From Microbacterium lemovicicum (GTDB lineage: Bacteria > Actinomycetota > Actinomycetes > Actinomycetales > Microbacteriaceae): a DNA stretch of 64,000 nt. The stretch is taken from contig NZ_CP031423.1 in the NCBI RefSeq assembly GCF_003991875.1, positions 3,162,001-3,226,000 of the forward strand. Direction: 5' to 3'. The first letter of the stretch is position 1. Every line of letters begins with the position of its first letter. The notes below the pieces were generated by a model that saw only the letters and a list, made by a program, of their open reading frames with translations, made no database searches and was not told the origin of the DNA. This document shows, in pieces, positions 7,768 through 16,906 of the stretch. The translations under genes were made by a program, and so were the position numbers.

Positions 7768-8925
7768 GTGACCCACCCCGTGCCCGCGACGATGCGGGCG
7801 GCCATCCTGGCCGATGACCGCCTCGAGATCGCACGCATCCGCACGCCGTCGCCCCAGCGCGGCGAGGCGCTGCTGGAGGTCATCGCGTGCGGCGTCTGTC
7901 ATACCGACCTCCACGTCATGCGTGGCGAGGTCGCCTTCCCCCGTCCCGCGGTCCTCGGCCACGAGGTCAGCGGCCGCATCGTCGCCCTCGGCGACGGCGA
8001 CGGCGGTGCGGGCGACGGCGCCGGTCTCGCCGTCGGCGACGTCGTCGTCGCGGGCTTCATCATGCCGTGCGCCTCCTGCCGGCAGTGTCTGCGCGGCCGC
8101 GATGACCTCTGCATCGAGTTCTTCCGCCGGAACCGTCTGGAGGGCACTCTGTTCGACGGCACGAGCCGCCTCGCGATGCCCGACGGCTCCTTCCTGGCCA
8201 TGTACTCGATGGGGGGTCTCGCCGAGTACTGCGTCGCTCCGCTGACCGCGTTGACCGCGCTGCCCGAAGGACTCGACCACGAGGCCTCGTGCATCCTCGG
8301 CTGCTCGGGTCTCACGTCCTACGGCGCGGTCTTCCGAGCGGGCGCCGTCGAGACCGGTGCCAGCGTGGCCATCGTGGGTGTGGGGGGAATCGGCTCCAGC
8401 CTCATCACCATGGCCCGTGCGGCGGGCGCTGCGGAGATCATCGCCGTCGACATCTCGGTGGCGAAACTGACCCGTGCTCTCGAACTGGGCGCGACAGCCG
8501 TCGTGGACGCATCGACGGAGGACCCGGTCGAGAAGGTGCGCGCACTCACCGGCGGCGTGGACGTGGCCTTCGAGGCTCTGGGCAACCCCACCACCTTCGC
8601 GCAGGCGGTGGGCATGCTCGCGGACGGCGGAGGCATGGTGGCGATCGGCATCGCCGCCGGCGCGAGCACCGCGGCGGTGCCGATCACTCCGCTGGTGCGA
8701 CGCGGGCAGCAGATCGTCGGCTCGTTCGGCGGGCGCACCCGCACGGATCTGCCCGCCGTGACGGCGCTCGCCGCCTCGGGTCTCTTCGACCCGACCGCCC
8801 TGATCACCCGGCGGTACCGGCTGGACGAGGCCGAAGCGGCCTACCAGGCACTGGCGCGCGGTGAGATCACCGGTCGCGCGATCATCACGATGGGCGACGC
8901 CCTCGTGCGAGAGGAGCAGCGATGA
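7768..8925 (+). CDS. Zinc-dependent alcohol dehydrogenase (MDR family)
   Basis: The 385-residue enzyme keeps the catalytic zinc set (Cys44 in CGVCHTD, His65-Glu66 in GHE) and four structural zinc cysteines (101, 104, 107, 115). It also has a Rossmann GVGGIG at 204-209 for NAD(P). It should oxidise an alcohol or hydroxyacyl group, or reduce the reverse. GTG at 7768 is chosen because GAGGAG sits five bases upstream; the later ATG at 7792 lacks such a site. It opens a six-gene operon whose other products act on acyl-CoAs. Asp/Gly-rich residues 76-88 form a small loop insertion. Confidence 0.9.
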   Translation: MTHPVPATMRAAILADDRLEIARIRTPSPQRGEALLEVIACGVCHTDLHVMRGEVAFPRPAVLGHEVSGRIVALGDGDGGAGDGAGLAVGDVVVAGFIMPCASCRQCLRGRDDLCIEFFRRNRLEGTLFDGTSRLAMPDGSFLAMYSMGGLAEYCVAPLTALTALPEGLDHEASCILGCSGLTSYGAVFRAGAVETGASVAIVGVGGIGSSLITMARAAGAAEIIAVDISVAKLTRALELGATAVVDASTEDPVEKVRALTGGVDVAFEALGNPTTFAQAVGMLADGGGMVAIGIAAGASTAAVPITPLVRRGQQIVGSFGGRTRTDLPAVTALAASGLFDPTALITRRYRLDEAEAAYQALARGEITGRAIITMGDALVREEQR

Positions 8926-9380
8926 CATCCGACACCCTGACAATGGACGATCTCCCCGGCCTCGCCGGGCGCGAGCTCGGCCCGTCCTCCTGGCAGCGGA
9001 TCACGCAGGACGACATCGACGTGTACGCCGACCTGACCGGCGACGACAATCCGATCCATGTCGATGAGGCCGCCGCCGCCTCCTCGCCGTTCGGTGAGCG
9101 CATCGCCCACGGCATGCTGACCCTCAGCATGGTCGTGCTCCCGCTCCGCGAGATCTACCGCGTCTCCGACGCCCGCATGGGCATCGTCTACGGCTACAAC
9201 CGCATCCGGTTCCCGCGGCCGGTCCCTTCCGGCGGACGGGTGCGCCTCCGCGCCACCGTGGCCGAGGTGACGGCGATCTCCGAGGGCTTCCAGGTCACCC
9301 TCGCCCTGACCTTCGAGCTCGAGGGTGCGGGCGACAAGCCGGCGGTCGCCGCCGAGCTCGTCCTGAGGCACTACCGGTGA
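8922..9380 (+). CDS. MaoC-family (R)-specific enoyl-CoA hydratase/dehydratase
   Basis: This 152-residue single HotDog domain has the MaoC catalytic pattern: an Asp-His dyad in YADLTGDDNPIHVDEAAA and the following GERIAHGML helix. Members hydrate trans-2-enoyl-CoA to (R)-3-hydroxyacyl-CoA. It overlaps the dehydrogenase stop as ATGA and overlaps the SDR start as GTGA. An SDR that could oxidise the hydroxyacyl product follows directly, which supports a beta-oxidation-like pair. Confidence 0.9.
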   Translation: MTSDTLTMDDLPGLAGRELGPSSWQRITQDDIDVYADLTGDDNPIHVDEAAAASSPFGERIAHGMLTLSMVVLPLREIYRVSDARMGIVYGYNRIRFPRPVPSGGRVRLRATVAEVTAISEGFQVTLALTFELEGAGDKPAVAAELVLRHYR

Positions 9381-10291
9381 GCGCCGTGAGCCTGGACGGA
9401 CGGGTCGCGATCGTCACCGGCGCCGGACGGAGCCTCGGCCGGGCCTACGCCCTCGCGCTGGCCGACGCCGGTGCCGCGGTCGTCGTCAACGACGTCGACG
9501 AGGATGCCGCCGCCGCCGCGGTCGCCGAGATCACCGACCGCGGCGGCCGGGCCGTCGCCAGCGTCGGCGCGGTCGGCCCGACCGAGACGGCGGAACAGCT
9601 CGTGGAGGCAGCCCGACGCTCCTTCGGACGGCTGGACGTGCTCGTCGCCAACGCGGGCGTGCTGCGCGATCGCGTGCTCTGGAAGATGGGCGACGCCGAT
9701 TTCGACCTCGTCGTCGACACGCATCTGCGCGGGTCGTTCACGTGCGGCCGCGCGGCGGCGACCTTCATGAGGGAGCAGGGCGACGGCGGCCGCATCATCC
9801 TCATCGGGTCTCCCGCCGGCCAGTTCGGGAGCTTCGGGCAGACGAACTACGCCGCCGTCAAGGCGGGCCTGGTCGCCATGGCGCGCACGTGGTCGCTGGA
9901 ACTGGCCCGCGCCGGGATCACCGTGAACACGGTCGTCCCCACGGCCCTGTCGCCCATGACCGCGACGATCCCCGCCTACACCCAGGTGTACGAGGACTAC
10001 CTGGCGGGGCAGCCGATCCCGACGGACATCCGACGGGACAATGCCCTCGGCACGCCTGAGGACGTCGCCCCGCTGGTCGTGTGGCTCGCCTCCGCCGACG
10101 CCGCCGATGTGACGGGGCAGGCGATCGGCATCGGCGGCGACCGCCTCACGCTGTACGCGCACCCTGCTGCTCTGGAGACCTCGTACAGCGACGGCGGATG
10201 GGATGCTGCGGGCATCGGTGATGCCTGGCGCTCGCAGTTCGCCGGCCACGCGCAGCCCAGCGGACCCCCTTCGCGTCAGGCGAGCGCGTGA
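9377..10291 (+). CDS. Short-chain dehydrogenase/reductase (3-hydroxyacyl-CoA type)
   Basis: The 304-residue SDR has cofactor motif TGAGRSLG (14-21), NAG (92-94) and the catalytic Ser145, Tyr158 and Lys162 (NYAAVK). Asp39 after the second strand favours NAD over NADP. It is about 50 residues longer than a classical SDR. The extra C-terminal tail (SYSDGGWDAAGIGDAW and beyond) resembles that of the multifunctional-protein type (R)-hydroxyacyl-CoA dehydrogenases, which fits the MaoC hydratase encoded just before it. Both ends are 4-base GTGA overlaps. Confidence 0.9.
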   Translation: MSAVSLDGRVAIVTGAGRSLGRAYALALADAGAAVVVNDVDEDAAAAAVAEITDRGGRAVASVGAVGPTETAEQLVEAARRSFGRLDVLVANAGVLRDRVLWKMGDADFDLVVDTHLRGSFTCGRAAATFMREQGDGGRIILIGSPAGQFGSFGQTNYAAVKAGLVAMARTWSLELARAGITVNTVVPTALSPMTATIPAYTQVYEDYLAGQPIPTDIRRDNALGTPEDVAPLVVWLASADAADVTGQAIGIGGDRLTLYAHPAALETSYSDGGWDAAGIGDAWRSQFAGHAQPSGPPSRQASA

Positions 10292-11910
10292 CCGCGGTGC
10301 ACTACAGCGACCTGTGGCAGGGGATCGCGCGAGCCGATCCGGAGCGGCCGGCGATCGTGACGGCCGACGAGACCCTCACCTACGGGCGGTTCGCCGCCGA
10401 GGCCGGGGCCCTGTCCAGCCACCTCACGGCGCGCGGGCTCCGTCCGGGCGATGCGGCGGCCATGCTGCTGTACAACCGCCCGGAGTACCTCACCTTCCTG
10501 TGGGCCTGCCTGTCGATCGGCGTCGCCCCCGTCGCGATCAACTACCGATACCGCGCCGGCGAGGTCCGAGCCCTGCTGGACGACTGCGATGCGCGCGCTC
10601 TGATCGTCGCGACGAGCTTCGGCGGCGTCGCCGCCGAAGCGATCATCGGCCTCGATGCGCCGCTGGAGCTCATCTCGGTCGATGACGGCGGCGCCCCCGT
10701 CGACGGCGCCACGCCGTACGCCCGTGTCGTCGACGCCGGTGGCGCGATGCCCTCTCGTGCACCCGCGGGGGCCGATATGCGCCTCTACACCGGCGGCACC
10801 ACCGGCACTCCCCGGGCGGTCGTGTGGGACATGGACACCCTCCTGCACGCCCGGCGCCAGTCGACCTGGGGCATCATCGACGTCGAGCCGCCGAGCGACC
10901 TCGCTGAGGCGGTCGCGATCGCCGTGGACCCGTCCACCCCTCGCGTGGTGACCCTCCCCCTCCCGCCGCTCCTGCACGGCACGGCGCAGTCCACGACCAT
11001 GGGAACGCTGGCACTCGGCGGCACGATCGTGCTCCAGGCGTCAGCGCACCTCGATGTGGAGGAGGCGGTGCGGCTCGCCCGCACCCACGACGTGACCCGG
11101 GTGATCGTGGCGGGCGATGCCGTCGCACTCCCCTTCGTGGAAGCGCTCGAGCGCGACGGCGTCGTCCTGCCGCGGCTGAACTCGGTCATGAGCTCGGGCA
11201 TGCGCTTCAGCGACGAGGTGAAGGCCCGCCTCCACCGGCAGGGTGACATCATGATCGTCGACCTGCTCGCCTCCAGCGAGGGCGGCCCGTTCGCATTCGG
11301 CATCACCCGAGGGGAGCACGATCTCCCCACCTCCCTGGTGACGACGCCGGACACCGTCCTGCTCGATCCGGATCTCCGCGAGGTGGCTCCCGAGAGCGGC
11401 GCCGTCGGCATCCTCGCCTTCCGCGGCATCCTCCCCGTCGGCTACTACCGCGACCCGGTCAAGACCGCCGCGACCTTCCCTGTGATCGACGGACATCGCT
11501 ACGTCATGCCCGGCGACTGGGCCCGGGCGCGCGGTGACGGATCGATCGAACTTCTCGGCAGGCTGAGCGCAGTCGTCAACACCGGCGGGGAGAAGGTCTT
11601 CCCCGCCGAGGTGGAGGAGGCGCTCCTGTCTCATCCCGCGGTCGCGGACGCCATCGTCTTCGGCCTCCCCGACCCTCGTTTCGGTGAGGTCGTGAGCGCG
11701 ATGGTCGTGCCCGCGCCGAGTGCGACGATCGATCTCACCCGACTCACCGGGCATGTCGACGGGAAGCTCGCGGGGTACAAGAAGCCTCGGCACTGGTTCG
11801 TCCGCACGTCGCTCGGCCGGTCGCAGACCGGCAAGGTGGAGCTCGCACGGGTGAGGGCCGACGCCGCCCAGGAGCTCGCCGACCGCCACACGAAGGAATC
11901 CTCACCATGA
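10288..11910 (+). CDS. AMP-dependent acyl-CoA synthetase
   Basis: The 540-residue adenylate-forming enzyme has the phosphate loop YTGGTTGTPRAV (167-178), the GDWARARGDGSIELLGR region linking the two domains, and a C-terminal catalytic Lys516 in SQTGKVEL. It would activate a carboxylic acid to its CoA thioester with ATP, giving the substrate for the MaoC, SDR and acyl-CoA dehydrogenase steps. The loop has PRAV rather than the usual PKG, as in several alicyclic/fatty-acid CoA ligases. GTG at 10288 overlaps the SDR stop (GTGA), and the end overlaps the amidohydrolase start (ATGA). Substrate unknown. Confidence 0.92.
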   Translation: MTAVHYSDLWQGIARADPERPAIVTADETLTYGRFAAEAGALSSHLTARGLRPGDAAAMLLYNRPEYLTFLWACLSIGVAPVAINYRYRAGEVRALLDDCDARALIVATSFGGVAAEAIIGLDAPLELISVDDGGAPVDGATPYARVVDAGGAMPSRAPAGADMRLYTGGTTGTPRAVVWDMDTLLHARRQSTWGIIDVEPPSDLAEAVAIAVDPSTPRVVTLPLPPLLHGTAQSTTMGTLALGGTIVLQASAHLDVEEAVRLARTHDVTRVIVAGDAVALPFVEALERDGVVLPRLNSVMSSGMRFSDEVKARLHRQGDIMIVDLLASSEGGPFAFGITRGEHDLPTSLVTTPDTVLLDPDLREVAPESGAVGILAFRGILPVGYYRDPVKTAATFPVIDGHRYVMPGDWARARGDGSIELLGRLSAVVNTGGEKVFPAEVEEALLSHPAVADAIVFGLPDPRFGEVVSAMVVPAPSATIDLTRLTGHVDGKLAGYKKPRHWFVRTSLGRSQTGKVELARVRADAAQELADRHTKESSP

Positions 11911-12791
11911 ACGCACCGACAGGCATCGACCTCTCCGCTGTGACGGCCGTCGACGTGCACGTGCACGTGCAGATCGACGACAGCGGGCGCACCGCGTCCC
12001 CACCCGCACTCACCGAGGCGATGGCGGCGTACTTCGGCAGCAGCGAGAAGCCGCGCACGGTCGATGAGACCGCGGACTACTACCGCGAGCGCCGGATGGC
12101 CGCCGTCGTCTTCACGGTGGACGCCACCACGAATCTCGGCCACGCGCCCAACAGCATCGACGATCTGGCGGCCGGCGCCCGGCGCAATGCCGACGTGCTC
12201 ATCGCCTTCGGCAGCGTCGACCCGCTGCAGGGCGAGGCTGCGGTCGAGGAGGCCCGGCGGCAGGTGCTCGAACTCGGCGTCCGGGGATTCAAGTTCCACC
12301 CCTCCGTGCAGGCGTTCGACCCGTCCGCCGAGCAGTTCGACCCGCTGTGGACGCAGATCGAGGAGCTCGGCGTCCCGATCATCGTCCACACGGGACAGAC
12401 CGGCGCCGGCGCAGGGACGCCGGGCGGATGGGGGTTCCAGCTGTCGCTGTCGAACCCGATGCTGCTGGACGACGTCGCGGCGCGGCATCCCCGGCTGCAG
12501 GTCATCATGGCCCATCCCAGCGTGCCGTGGCAGGACGAGGCGATCTCGATCGCCACGCATAAGTCCAACACGTGGATCGACCTGTCGGGCTGGTCGCCGA
12601 AGTACTTCTCGCCCGCGCTCGTGCGCGCGGCGCGCACCTACCTCACCCAGAAGATGCTCTTCGGCTCCGACCTGCCCGCTCTGACGCCCGACCGGTGGCT
12701 GAAGGACTTCGCCCTGCTCGAGTTCCCGGAGGACAAGACCCGGATGATCCTGAAGGACAACGCCGCGAGGCTGCTGGGGCTGACGGGGTGA
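11907..12791 (+). CDS. Amidohydrolase-2 family hydrolase/decarboxylase
   Basis: This 294-residue TIM-barrel protein has the N-terminal metal-binding HxH (His18, His20 in DVHVHV), KFHPS in the middle, the HTGQTG strand end, IMAHPS and the C-terminal GSDLP, which together match the ACMSD/LigJ-like amidohydrolase-2 family. Members decarboxylate or hydrate/hydrolyse unsaturated or aromatic acids and lactones with one zinc or manganese ion. Embedded between a CoA ligase and an acyl-CoA dehydrogenase with 4-base overlaps, it probably acts on the same substrate line. Which chemistry it performs cannot be told. Confidence 0.88.
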   Translation: MNAPTGIDLSAVTAVDVHVHVQIDDSGRTASPPALTEAMAAYFGSSEKPRTVDETADYYRERRMAAVVFTVDATTNLGHAPNSIDDLAAGARRNADVLIAFGSVDPLQGEAAVEEARRQVLELGVRGFKFHPSVQAFDPSAEQFDPLWTQIEELGVPIIVHTGQTGAGAGTPGGWGFQLSLSNPMLLDDVAARHPRLQVIMAHPSVPWQDEAISIATHKSNTWIDLSGWSPKYFSPALVRAARTYLTQKMLFGSDLPALTPDRWLKDFALLEFPEDKTRMILKDNAARLLGLTG

Positions 12792-13960
12792 CGGAGCCGA
12801 CGGATCTGTTCGGCTTCGCCGGCTCGCTCACTCCGGCCGAGACCGACAAGCTCGCCGAGCTGCGCGCGCTCCTCGAGGAGCGTGCGCGTCCCCACCTCGC
12901 GCGATGGTGGGAGGACGCGACCTGCCCCGAACATCTGCGCGCCGAGATGGCCGCACTGAGGCTGGAGGACGACCCCTCGCTGCTCGCGGCCGACGGCGCT
13001 CCCCGGCCCGTGTACATCGGGTTCCGCCACTTCGAACTCGCCCGCTTCGACATGTCGATCGGCACCCTCTACGGCGGCCAGGTCGGCATGTTCCGGACTC
13101 TGATCCGGAAGGGCGGGTCCCCGGAGCAGATCGCGCGCTGGGACCCCCGCATCCCCTCCTTCGACCTGACCGGATGCTTCGCCCTCACCGAACCGGCGCA
13201 CGGATCGGACATCGCCGGGGGCCTGGAGACCACGGCGGTCCGCATCGGCGACTCGTGGCGCATCTCCGGTCGCAAGCGGTGGATCGGCAATGCCGCCATC
13301 TCCGACGTGCTGGTCATCGTGGCCCGCGATGAGGCGGACGGGAGCGCGAAGGCGTTCGTCGTGCCGCGCGCCGCCGACGGAGTGACCGTCACCGACATCA
13401 CCGGGAAGATCGCCCTTCGCATGGTGCGCAACGGCGACATCGTCCTGGACGACGTCGCCGTGCCCGAGCACGACCGCCTGCAGCGGATCGACTCGTTCCG
13501 CGACCTCTCGCGCATCCTCGCCGACCTGCGCTTCGTCGTGGCCTGGAACGCCGCCGGGCTCCAGGCCGGAGCTTATGAAGCAGCGCTCCGCTACACGCTC
13601 GCTCGGGAGCAGTTCGGCAGACCCGTCGCAGGCTTCCAGCTCGTCCAGGAGAAGCTCACGCGCATGCTCGGCAACGCCACGGCGACGCTCGCCATGGCGA
13701 TGCGGCTGACCGAGCTGCGTGCCGCGGGATCCGCCGAGGACGCTCACGCCGCACTGGTGAAGACATGGGCCGCCGATCGGGCGCGGGAGACGGTCGCCCT
13801 CGCCCGCGAGGTCTGCGGCGCTGAGGGCATCCGCGTCGACACCGATGTCGCGCGCTTCTTCGCCGATGCCGAAGCGCTGTACACCTTCGAGGGCACGCAC
13901 GAGATCAACTCGCTGATCGTGGGCCGTGCCATCACCGGGCTGAGCGCGTTCACACGCTGA
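12788..13960 (+). CDS. Acyl-CoA dehydrogenase, glutaryl-CoA dehydrogenase-like
   Basis: The 390-residue flavoprotein has the family blocks GCFALTEPAHGSD (FAD/substrate) and the C-terminal YTFEGTHEINSLIVGRAITG with catalytic base Glu368. These two blocks resemble glutaryl-CoA dehydrogenase more than straight-chain enzymes, so oxidative decarboxylation of a dicarboxylyl-CoA is possible. GTG at 12788 overlaps the amidohydrolase stop. It closes the rightward operon. Electrons would go to EtfAB, whose genes lie at 36473-38240. Confidence 0.92.
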   Translation: MTEPTDLFGFAGSLTPAETDKLAELRALLEERARPHLARWWEDATCPEHLRAEMAALRLEDDPSLLAADGAPRPVYIGFRHFELARFDMSIGTLYGGQVGMFRTLIRKGGSPEQIARWDPRIPSFDLTGCFALTEPAHGSDIAGGLETTAVRIGDSWRISGRKRWIGNAAISDVLVIVARDEADGSAKAFVVPRAADGVTVTDITGKIALRMVRNGDIVLDDVAVPEHDRLQRIDSFRDLSRILADLRFVVAWNAAGLQAGAYEAALRYTLAREQFGRPVAGFQLVQEKLTRMLGNATATLAMAMRLTELRAAGSAEDAHAALVKTWAADRARETVALAREVCGAEGIRVDTDVARFFADAEALYTFEGTHEINSLIVGRAITGLSAFTR

Positions 13961-13975
13961 GCGTTTCGTCGTCCT

Positions 13976-13996
13976 CGCTCCCGCCGCCGAGGAGCG
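13976..13996. terminator. Possible terminator hairpin between converging operons
   Basis: CGCTCC (13976-13981) and GGAGCG (13991-13996) can pair around a 9-nt loop, in the 44-bp gap where the acyl-CoA operon meets the rocD operon. There is no T tract, so the call is weak. Confidence 0.28.
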
Positions 13997-14004
13997 CGGG
14001 CCCG

Positions 14005-14805
14005 TCAGCTCTCGACGCGACCGAAACCCGCGGCGTCGAGCGTGCGCGAGATGGACGCAGCGGTGAGACGCACGAGATGGATCATGTTCTTGCCGTCCAC
14101 GTCCTTCTCCGTGAGTGCGAGGGAGACCGCGGCGACGACGGAGTCGTCCGAGGCGCGGACGGGAGCCGCCACGCTGATGTGGACCTTGTCCACCTGACGG
14201 TCGCTCACGGCATAGCCGGTGCGGCGGATGTCATCAAGAACGCGCTCGAGCACGGCAGGGTCCGTGTAGGTCCGAGGGGTGAACGCCTCCAACTCGCCGG
14301 CCAGCACCTCCGCCCGGACGTCCGCCGGGGCGTTGGCGAGGAGGACGAGGCCGATCGCGGTCGCGTGCATGGGGTAGCGCACGCCGATCTGCGGTCGACG
14401 CACCTGGCGGCGCGGGCTCTGGAACCGGTCGATCGACACGAGCTCCAACCCCTCGCGGATGGCCAGATGGGATGCGTACCCGGTGGTCTCGTAGAGGTCC
14501 TGCATGTGGGGCCGCGCCAGGCGCTGGAGACCGACGGATCGCGGGGCCAGCGACGCCACCTCCCACAGCCGCAGACCGATGTTGTAGCGGCCTTCGGCGT
14601 CACGCTCCAGGGCGCCCCACTCCGTCAGGCGTCCGACGATGCGGTGGCATGTGGCGATCGGCAGGTCCGTGCGTCGGCTGATGTCGGACAGGGACTGCCG
14701 CACCCGGCCGCCCTGGAACGTGCCCAGGATGGCGAAGGCCCGATCGATCAGCGAACGCGCGCCGTCCTCAGACGCCTCGCCGCCCTTCGCCCCGTGGTCG
14801 GTCAC
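14005..14805 (-). CDS. IclR-family regulator of the rocD/ddaH operon
   Basis: This 266-residue protein has an IclR winged helix (about residues 17-75; SLIDRAFAILGTFQGG, then PIATCHRIVGRL recognition helix) and an effector domain with the HATAIGLVLLA segment. GTG at 14805 overlaps the rocD stop as GTGA, so regulator and aminotransferase are co-translated. It is therefore likely to sense an arginine or ornithine catabolite. It is distinct from the IclR at 81-962; the two share only the family fold. Confidence 0.88.
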   Translation of the reverse strand: MTDHGAKGGEASEDGARSLIDRAFAILGTFQGGRVRQSLSDISRRTDLPIATCHRIVGRLTEWGALERDAEGRYNIGLRLWEVASLAPRSVGLQRLARPHMQDLYETTGYASHLAIREGLELVSIDRFQSPRRQVRRPQIGVRYPMHATAIGLVLLANAPADVRAEVLAGELEAFTPRTYTDPAVLERVLDDIRRTGYAVSDRQVDKVHISVAAPVRASDDSVVAAVSLALTEKDVDGKNMIHLVRLTAASISRTLDAAGFGRVES

Positions 14806-16031
14806 GCCGCGAGCACCACCCGCAGCTGCTCGAGTGCCCAGTCGAGCTCCGTCGAGCGGATCACGAGCGGAGGTGCGACGCGGATCGTCTGGCCGTGGGT
14901 GTCCTTCACCAGCACGCCGCGGGCGAGCAGCTTCTCGGCGACCTCCCGGCCGGTGCCGACCGCGGGGTCGATGTCGATGCCGGCCCAGAGCCCCGCCACG
15001 CGCACGGCGGTGACGCCGTTGCCGAGGAAGGACTGCAGCTTCTCCTCGAGGTGCTCGCCCAGCGCCGCGGCGCGGCGCTGGAACTCGCCGGTCGCGAGCA
15101 TCTCGACGACGCGGAGTCCGACGGCGCACGCGAGCGGGTTGCCGCCGAACGTCGACCCGTGCTCACCCGGCTGGATGACGCCGAGCACGGCACGGTCGCC
15201 CACGACGGCAGAGAGCGGGAGGATGCCGCCGCCCAGCGCCTTGCCGAGCAGGTAGAGGTCGGGCACGACCTCCTCGCGGTCGCAGGCGAAGGTGGTGCCC
15301 ACGCGGCCGAGTCCCGACTGGATCTCGTCGGCGATGAACAGCACGTTCTCGCGGGTCGTGATCTCGCGGACCGCGCGCAGGTATCCCGTGGGCGGCACGA
15401 CGACGCCGGCCTCGCCCTGGATCGGCTCGATCAGCACCGCCGCGGTGTGCGGAGTGATCGCGGCCTCGATCGCCGCGGCATCCCCGTAGGGCACGTGGAC
15501 GAACCCGGGGGCGTACGGACCGAAGTCGTCGCGCGCCGACGGGTCGTCGCTGAAGCCGACGATCGTGGTGGTGCGGCCGTGGAAGTTGCCGTCGGCGACG
15601 ATGATGCTCGCCTGGCCGTCGGGGATGCCCTTCGTGCGGTAGCCCCACGCCCGCGCGACCTTGATGCCGGTCTCGACGGCCTCCGCGCCCGTGTTCATGG
15701 GCAGCACGACGTCCTTGCGGCACAGCGTCGCGAGCGCCCCGGCGAAGGCGCCGAGCTGGTCGTTGTGGTAGGCGCGGCTCGTCAGCGTGAGCCGATCGAG
15801 CTGCTCGCGGGCGGCGGCGAGGATCGCGGGATGCCCGTGGCCGAAGTTCAGCGCCGAGTAGGCGGCGAGCAGGTCGAGGTAGCGCTTGCCCTGCACGTCC
15901 GTCACCCACGAGCCCTCGCCGCGGGAGATCACGACGGGGAGCGGGTGGTAGTTGTGCGCGACGTGCTGGGCCTCGTCGAGGATGACCCGGGAGCTGGCCT
16001 CGTCGAGCGCGGGGGCGTGGGAGGTGCTCAT
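14802..16031 (-). CDS. rocD: Ornithine aminotransferase
   Basis: The 409-residue class III PLP enzyme has the ornithine aminotransferase signature: NYHPLPVVISRGEGSWV near the N-terminus, GAE at 115-117, IADEIQSG with Asp235, and the PLP-binding Lys264 in LLGKALGGG. It moves the delta-amino group of ornithine to 2-oxoglutarate, giving glutamate semialdehyde/P5C, which PutA (gene at 19181) oxidises to glutamate. ATG at 16031 overlaps the upstream hydrolase stop as ATGA, and the end overlaps the IclR start. Confidence 0.95.
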   Translation of the reverse strand: MSTSHAPALDEASSRVILDEAQHVAHNYHPLPVVISRGEGSWVTDVQGKRYLDLLAAYSALNFGHGHPAILAAAREQLDRLTLTSRAYHNDQLGAFAGALATLCRKDVVLPMNTGAEAVETGIKVARAWGYRTKGIPDGQASIIVADGNFHGRTTTIVGFSDDPSARDDFGPYAPGFVHVPYGDAAAIEAAITPHTAAVLIEPIQGEAGVVVPPTGYLRAVREITTRENVLFIADEIQSGLGRVGTTFACDREEVVPDLYLLGKALGGGILPLSAVVGDRAVLGVIQPGEHGSTFGGNPLACAVGLRVVEMLATGEFQRRAAALGEHLEEKLQSFLGNGVTAVRVAGLWAGIDIDPAVGTGREVAEKLLARGVLVKDTHGQTIRVAPPLVIRSTELDWALEQLRVVLAA

Positions 16032-16906
16032 GACCGGGCGTCCCGCAGCTCCAGGGTGCAGCACTTGATGCCGCCGCCTCCGAGCAGCAGCTCGGACAGG
16101 TCGACCATGATCGGGTTGTAGCCGCGCTCGCGCAGCTGCGCCTCGAAGCCCTTCGCACGCGGCGAGATGATCACGTTGTAGCCGTCGCTGGAGGAGTTCA
16201 GGCCGAAGACGGAGCCGTCCTCGTCCGAGACCAGGATCGCGTCGGGGTAGCGCTCGGTGAGGATCTGCCGGCTGCGCTCATCGAACGCCGACGGCAGATA
16301 GGCGATGTTCGCGGCCTCCACTCCCCCCTCGCCCTGCACGGGGTCGAGCACGGCGATCGCGGTGTCGAGGTGGTAGAAACGCGGGTCGGTGAGGGTGAGC
16401 GAGACGACCTCGCGGCCGAAGACCTCGCCGATCTCGCGGTGGCTGTCGCCGGTGGAGCGGAAGCCCGTGCCGGCGAGGATCGTGTCGCCGACGAGCAGGA
16501 AGTCACCTTCGCCCTCGTTGACCTCGACGGGCTGGCGCACGTCGTAGCCCCGGTCGCGGAACCAGTCCATGAACGCCGGGCCCTCGGGCCCGCGCTCGCG
16601 GAAGCGGAACTTGGCGCCGTACGCGACGCCGTCGATGAGGAAGCCGCCGTTGGCGGTGTAGACCATGTCGGGCAGCCCGATGATCGGCTCGATGAGCTCG
16701 ACCTCGTGCCCGAGGGCGACGTACGCGTCGTAGAGGTCCTGCCACTGGGCGACGGCCTTCGCCGTGTCGGTCGGCTTGGCCGGCTCCATCCAGGGGTTGA
16801 TGGTGTAGCTGACGGTGAAGTGCTCCGGCCGGCACATGAGGTACCGGCGGTGCTGGGCGACGCGTCCCGTGGCGGTGGCGGTCTCGGTGGTCTCCTGCGT
16901 GGACAT
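16028..16906 (-). CDS. ddaH: Dimethylargininase-family hydrolase (DDAH, or possibly arginine dihydrolase)
   Basis: This 292-residue amidinotransferase-fold protein carries MCRPEHFTVSYTINPWM (24-40), YTANGGF (83-89), catalytic His179 in FYHLD and the nucleophile near the C-terminus in GGGGIKCC (Cys282 or Cys283). Actinobacterial members are usually labelled N,N-dimethylarginine dimethylaminohydrolase. The RPxxFxVxYxINPWM and TAN motifs are also found in the cyanobacterial ArgZ/AgrE arginine dihydrolases, which give ornithine directly. Coupling by ATGA to rocD makes that reaction attractive. ATG at 16906 has GAGGAG four bases upstream. Confidence 0.88.
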   Translation of the reverse strand: MSTQETTETATATGRVAQHRRYLMCRPEHFTVSYTINPWMEPAKPTDTAKAVAQWQDLYDAYVALGHEVELIEPIIGLPDMVYTANGGFLIDGVAYGAKFRFRERGPEGPAFMDWFRDRGYDVRQPVEVNEGEGDFLLVGDTILAGTGFRSTGDSHREIGEVFGREVVSLTLTDPRFYHLDTAIAVLDPVQGEGGVEAANIAYLPSAFDERSRQILTERYPDAILVSDEDGSVFGLNSSSDGYNVIISPRAKGFEAQLRERGYNPIMVDLSELLLGGGGIKCCTLELRDARS

